From NCBI GenBank assembly GCA_001692895.1, contig KV748180.1, forward strand, positions 434,001-498,000: 64,000 bases of DNA, written 5' to 3'. The notes beneath the pieces are model-generated. The model was not told the DNA's origin. It searched no databases and saw nothing but the letters and a program-made list of their open reading frames with translations. Source of the stretch: Cenococcum geophilum 1.58. Taxonomy: Eukaryota > Ascomycota > Dothideomycetes > Gloniales > Gloniaceae. Shown here in pieces: positions 61,085-64,000 of the stretch. Made by a program: the position numbers and the translations under genes. How positions within the stretch are numbered: the first letter of the stretch is position 1; the number at the start of each line of letters is the position of its first letter.

Positions 61085-61112
61085 AGGACGAAGATAGAGA
61101 GAAGGGAGATGG
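61085..61112 (+). other. Polypurine tract of the gypsy element
   Basis: Twenty-seven of the 28 bases directly before the 3' LTR are A, G or an isolated T/C exception (AAGATAGAGAGAAGGGAGAT core). This is the expected primer site for plus-strand DNA synthesis. Confidence 0.6.
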
Positions 61113-61538
61113 TGTTACGAACGCTTTAAGTACAATATTATAACTACTTGGAGAAGAGTTAGAAGAAGCTAGTTAGTTAATATAAGTATAGTTAAGGATA
61201 GAACCCGTGGAACTATATAACGAGGAATAGTAAGTAGAGTTATATAACGTAATCTGTATAATCTATATAATCTATAAGATTTGTTACAGAGTGAATAGAG
61301 TAGACAGAGTAGATAGAGCAACAACTTTCTTAGGAGTATGGTTATGTATTTAAGGACCCTTAGTCCCTACCTAGATAGTTCCTTCCTTATAGTAATTCTT
61401 AGAATATAATTAGAGTTAATCTATTGGGCAACCATTCCACTAGTTGTTATTACGTTGTTAACTATTGTCTTTGCATTTCCTATACACCTAGCCTATTAAC
61501 AGAACCCATCGTAGTTTCTCCTATAAGGTTCCGTTACA
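61113..61538 (+). repeat. 3' LTR of the gypsy element, 426 bp
   Basis: It begins TGTTACGAACGC and ends GTTCCGTTACA. The intact terminal CA shows it is less mutated at this end than the 5' copy. It is followed by AAAAC, the second copy of the target duplication. Confidence 0.9.
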
Positions 61539-61820
61539 AAAACGGGTAAAATATTGCTAAATAGCGTTATACTATTAGCGTACACAGCTATACTTAAAAA
61601 AAAGGTTTAAGAGCCTTTAGACTGTTCTATAGCAGTAGAAGGCATTAGTGTAGATTTAACGGTAAGGTCTACTTCTTAAGGCGCTTTAGAAGTATTCTTT
61701 ATAGTATTCTTAGGTGCTTTGGCTCTCCTCCTGTGTGCTATAGCGCTAACTATAATAGGTAAAAATATAGGCTTTGAATAGCTTCAAAAAATAGGCGACG
61801 GCGATGTATTAGTATGGAGG

Positions 61821-61934
61821 ATGGGTGGTGTCATGCGCGGGTACAGAAAAGTGGTTCAAACAGGTGAGGATTCGGTAAATTTCTGTGGTTGATCATGGTT
61901 TCTGACATAAACCCATCCTTTTCCGAAGCGACTG
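61821..61934. repeat. Right terminal inverted repeat, 114 bp
   Basis: Reverse complement of 50749-50862, identical by eye, followed by TA (61935-61936). Confidence 0.9.
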
Positions 61935-61936
61935 TA

Positions 61937-62363
61937 GGTAGATTGCACGATAGGCTCTCTAATTTGACCTTAGGCAAATCGTATATCCAAAGGACTGGAT
62001 TTGCAAAACAGCATGGCCCTAGTGCCAGTGTCCTGTCGCAAGACTAAAAAGCCTATTGTAATTATAGTTGACTACAAATTAAGTGAGAGGATTGACTAAG
62101 GTTCCTTTATTGTCGTACCACCTCCTTCAGCGTTTTAGCTATCCCGCTGTCACATCTGTAAGCATCTCTACCCATCGACGGCTAGGATTTAGTTTATCTG
62201 GTTTCGGTCAAGCAGCTCTCGGGAGCATGTCAGATAGCTATCGATAACAGACTACAGCCTATCAGTAGGTACCAGTACCTGCCGTCGTACGCATCCGACT
62301 TCACGAACGTAGGATTTTATCAACCCACACAACTATCTCCCACGCCGACTTACCCTCCTTCCT
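61937..62363. other. Flank to the right of the transposon nest
   Basis: The base composition returns to normal directly outside the terminal repeat. No gene is seen. Confidence 0.4.
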
Positions 62364-62790
62364 TTGTCTTGGACTGGTCTTAACCTAGATGAATTCTATC
62401 CGATCCCAAAGACTCGCAGCACGCCACAATCACCATGTAATGTCCTGACACTGTCTCGTGCAGCCGCATGTGCTACTTTCGTGCGCATGGCGGCTCGCGA
62501 ACATCGAGGCAGCGATCTACGCCACATACTCATTTTAGACCTTGCAAAGGTTCTCACTTACGGTCTTTTCGGCATGAGCTATGATGGCGACTATATGGAA
62601 TTTAAGGCCGATGACGAACCCGAAGTGGAAGCAGAGCGGTTGTAGAGGGAAAGGGCGGTTGATGAAATCAAGCGGTGGAGCTGGAGAGATGATGAGTGCT
62701 AGATTGGGAATGCGTTTGGTGGCGATAGTTGCGGGACAAGCGAAGTATGAAGATCTACCTTATTGCGCGCTGCATATGACGGAGAAATAA
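62364..62790 (+). pseudogene. Degraded gene fragment of unknown function
   Basis: From 62364 to 62645 the frame is open (93 codons, MSWTGLNLDEFYPIPKT..DDEPEVEAERL). After a TAG the same frame continues with protein-like sequence, RERAVDEIKRWSWRDDEC, a second TAG and IGNAFGGDSCGTSEV before a TGA. Such continuation suggests a coding region with premature stops. I do not recognise the family. It could alternatively be chance. Confidence 0.35.
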
Positions 62791-63422
62791 AGCCGAAAGA
62801 TTCAAATGTGGGTAGAATAGTCTGAAACGGGCCTGGGCAGAAGTTACGCTAATACGCGACCGAACAAGAGTAGGTCTCGCAACTCCCGGAAATGCGAAAC
62901 TTGAGTATTGGGTACTGCCACCTCTGCCATTGTGACGGAGAGAAGGTCGTAATGGCTGGGAATGGCTCATTATAGGTGGATATTTATGTTGGATATTTCA
63001 AAATACTTCGCCCGTAGCAGCTTCCCACATGATATTCACATAATCAATTCACTTCTAGCTTGGCTGACTATTGTGTTGAGCGGTGTGAGTCGGGGTCAGT
63101 CCACACAGGAAAAATGTGATAAGACATTTGTAGTCACTTCGCTTCGTTCCTTCTTGATAAAGTGCTCACATGGTTCTATTTGTAGAGAAAACTTTATTGC
63201 AATCGTAACAATGATACATACTCTATTTATAAAGGTAGCTACGCCAGCTCCACAAAAACAATAAAAGAAACCCCAACCACCGCGGTAAGAACAGACGCGC
63301 CAACCCTATGAAGATGATAAAAGATATCCCAACGCCCCGACGTGAACGTCAAATATAATGAACACAAACGAAAACTATTCCAACTCTACACCTCCCCGCT
63401 CTAAGATCCTATCAAGATCCTA
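62791..63422. other. Intergenic region
   Basis: This is the 3' flank of the NRPS gene. No coding or repeat features are recognised. Confidence 0.4.
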
Positions 63423-64000
63423 TTATACCCGCGTCAACGCAGCCAGCTGCGTGATACCCATATTCAAATCCTCCATACGCACCCACTCCTCGACAATCTC
63501 CCGATACATTTTAACAATCTCCTTCATCATCTTCTCATCCATGCACCCGTCCCAGTATCCCAACTGCAGCTCTAGGCTCTTCTCACCAAGCAAAACACCC
63601 AGGACGACGTCGAACTCAGGAGCACGTGTACCGTACAACGTGTCAAAGCCCAGCCGGGACGCGCCGGTGCTAGCTGAAGTATTGCTCGGGTAGTACCCGT
63701 TTCCACTCTCCTCGGAAGCATATTCAATTGACAGCACGGAGTTCCAAGGAAGGATGCCATCTTTCTGCTCTTTTGCACTTGCGGCGGCGACGAGGCCGTG
63801 CTGGTATGGCAGCGTCTCGAGGAAGCTCGCCTGAGTGTTCTTGAGGAGGTCGTAAGTGGTCATGGAGTTCTCGGTGCCGTTGTCAAGAGGAACATTCATA
63901 CGACATGCGAGCATGTTAATCATGGGACCGACGATTTCATCGACGCCAGCGATGTCGAGCTCACGATTAGCTGTTAGGTAGCCGAAAAGTACATCGTCAG
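63423..64000 (-). CDS. Nonribosomal peptide synthetase, C-terminal condensation domain (partial)
   Basis: The frame is open from the right edge to the stop at 63423 (192 codons seen). It starts DDVLFGYLTANRELDIAGVD and continues EIVGPMINMLACRMNV, the segment of condensation domains corresponding to FGxTxSGR..GxEDxVGxxIN. YDLLKNTQASFLETLPYQHG matches the following helix. PEFDVVLGVLLGEKSLELQLGYWDGCMD and MYREIVEEWVRME match the final strand and helix. The protein ends a few residues later, so the synthetase terminates in a condensation-type domain. Fungal NRPSs with this end often use it for cyclisation or release, and siderophore synthetases also end in T-C units. The product cannot be inferred from this piece. 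Confidence 0.82.
   Translation of the reverse strand, partial: DDVLFGYLTANRELDIAGVDEIVGPMINMLACRMNVPLDNGTENSMTTYDLLKNTQASFLETLPYQHGLVAAASAKEQKDGILPWNSVLSIEYASEESGNGYYPSNTSASTGASRLGFDTLYGTRAPEFDVVLGVLLGEKSLELQLGYWDGCMDEKMMKEIVKMYREIVEEWVRMEDLNMGITQLAALTRV

Larger units (their letters stand above)
53509..61538 (+). mobile_element. Ty3/gypsy chromovirus-type LTR retrotransposon, RIP-degraded
   Basis: An 8030-bp element with two 426-bp LTRs (53509-53934 and 61113-61538) is flanked by the 5-bp duplication AAAAC (53504-53508 and 61539-61543). A purine-rich tract (61085-61112) abuts the 3' LTR. On the plus strand, in order, are a gag end, a CCHC-knuckle relic (about 54980-55025), an aspartic protease relic (about 57120), reverse transcriptase (57600-58340), RNase H (58500-58860), integrase (59040-59900) and a chromodomain-like segment (60280-60380). 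Chromodomains direct chromoviruses to heterochromatin. Frames are closed by many TAG/TAA codons, so it is inactive. N bases occur at 55784 and 55794. Confidence 0.88.
50749..61934. mobile_element. Tc1/mariner-type DNA transposon carrying a nested gypsy element
   Basis: Outer ends are 114-bp inverted repeats (50749-50862 and 61821-61934), starting CAGTCGCTTCGGAAAAGGAT, flanked by TA on both sides, the target duplication of this superfamily. Without the nested 8.0-kb retrotransposon and its duplication it would be about 3.15 kb, large for the group. The interior has a plus-strand DDE transposase relic near 51000-51990 and a possible minus-strand second gene at 52700-53450. It is extremely rich in TA and poor in CA, with almost every frame closed, which fits RIP. 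The termini are not visibly mutated. Confidence 0.85.

Overview
The window is nuclear DNA of a filamentous ascomycete (Pezizomycotina). This rests on dense genes with short GT-AG introns carrying CTAAC-like branch points, fungal gene families (C-22 sterol desaturase, a P-glycoprotein-like ABC transporter, F-box and 2EXR proteins, the end of a nonribosomal peptide synthetase), and a transposon block with the CpA-to-TpA decay of repeat-induced point mutation (RIP). I cannot name the species. Exon structures were assembled by eye from splice sites, reading phase and remembered family conservation; no alignment was run.

Layout. 1-693: start of a KH-type RNA-binding protein gene (minus, off the left edge). 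1978-2315: MITE-like repeat. 2799-5426: large disordered protein of unknown function (minus). 5817-6816: pyrimidine 5'-nucleotidase of the SDT1/PHM8 type. 7226-7978: basic secretory protein-type zinc peptidase. 9859-10911: secreted protein. 11121-12221: F-box protein (minus). 12775-15810: MCM3 helicase subunit. 16827-17623: three small inverted-repeat elements. 17847-23189: 19-exon ABC-B transporter. 24337-26914: Atos-like protein (minus). 27595-28329: FYV7-like ribosome biogenesis factor. 29064-30812: F-box-like protein. 33239-34085: broken CorA-like gene (minus). 35116-38024: elongation factor 2. 38781-39800: degenerate 12-bp minisatellite. 40285-43141: SAM + AAA-ATPase-like + PD-(D/E)XK nuclease protein (minus). 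43482-46057: CCCH/RRM protein of the RBM26/27 type. 46533-47161: broken 2EXR-type gene. 48425-50296: ERG5/CYP61. 50749-61934: nested transposons. 63423-64000: 3' end of an NRPS gene (minus, off the right edge).

Most intact genes are housekeeping: replication (MCM3), translation (EF2), ribosome assembly (FYV7), RNA metabolism (KH and RBM26-like proteins), nucleotide turnover (SDT1) and ergosterol synthesis (ERG5). They do not form a pathway. Several pairs are divergent and share an upstream region. Accessory content is concentrated from 38 kb to 64 kb: the minisatellite, the SAM-AAA-nuclease gene, the transposon nest, gene relics and the NRPS end.

The most unusual parts are: (1) an 11.2-kb nest in which a DNA transposon with 114-bp terminal inverted repeats, identical by eye, is interrupted by a chromodomain Ty3/gypsy element that keeps both LTRs and its 5-bp target duplication, with interiors heavily RIP-mutated but the terminal repeats not; (2) the 12-bp-period minisatellite beside a conflict-type ATPase/nuclease gene; (3) a 122-bp near-perfect palindrome sharing its ends with a second small element; (4) a GC-AG intron that splits a catalytic motif, in a gene that also has a 13-nt exon.
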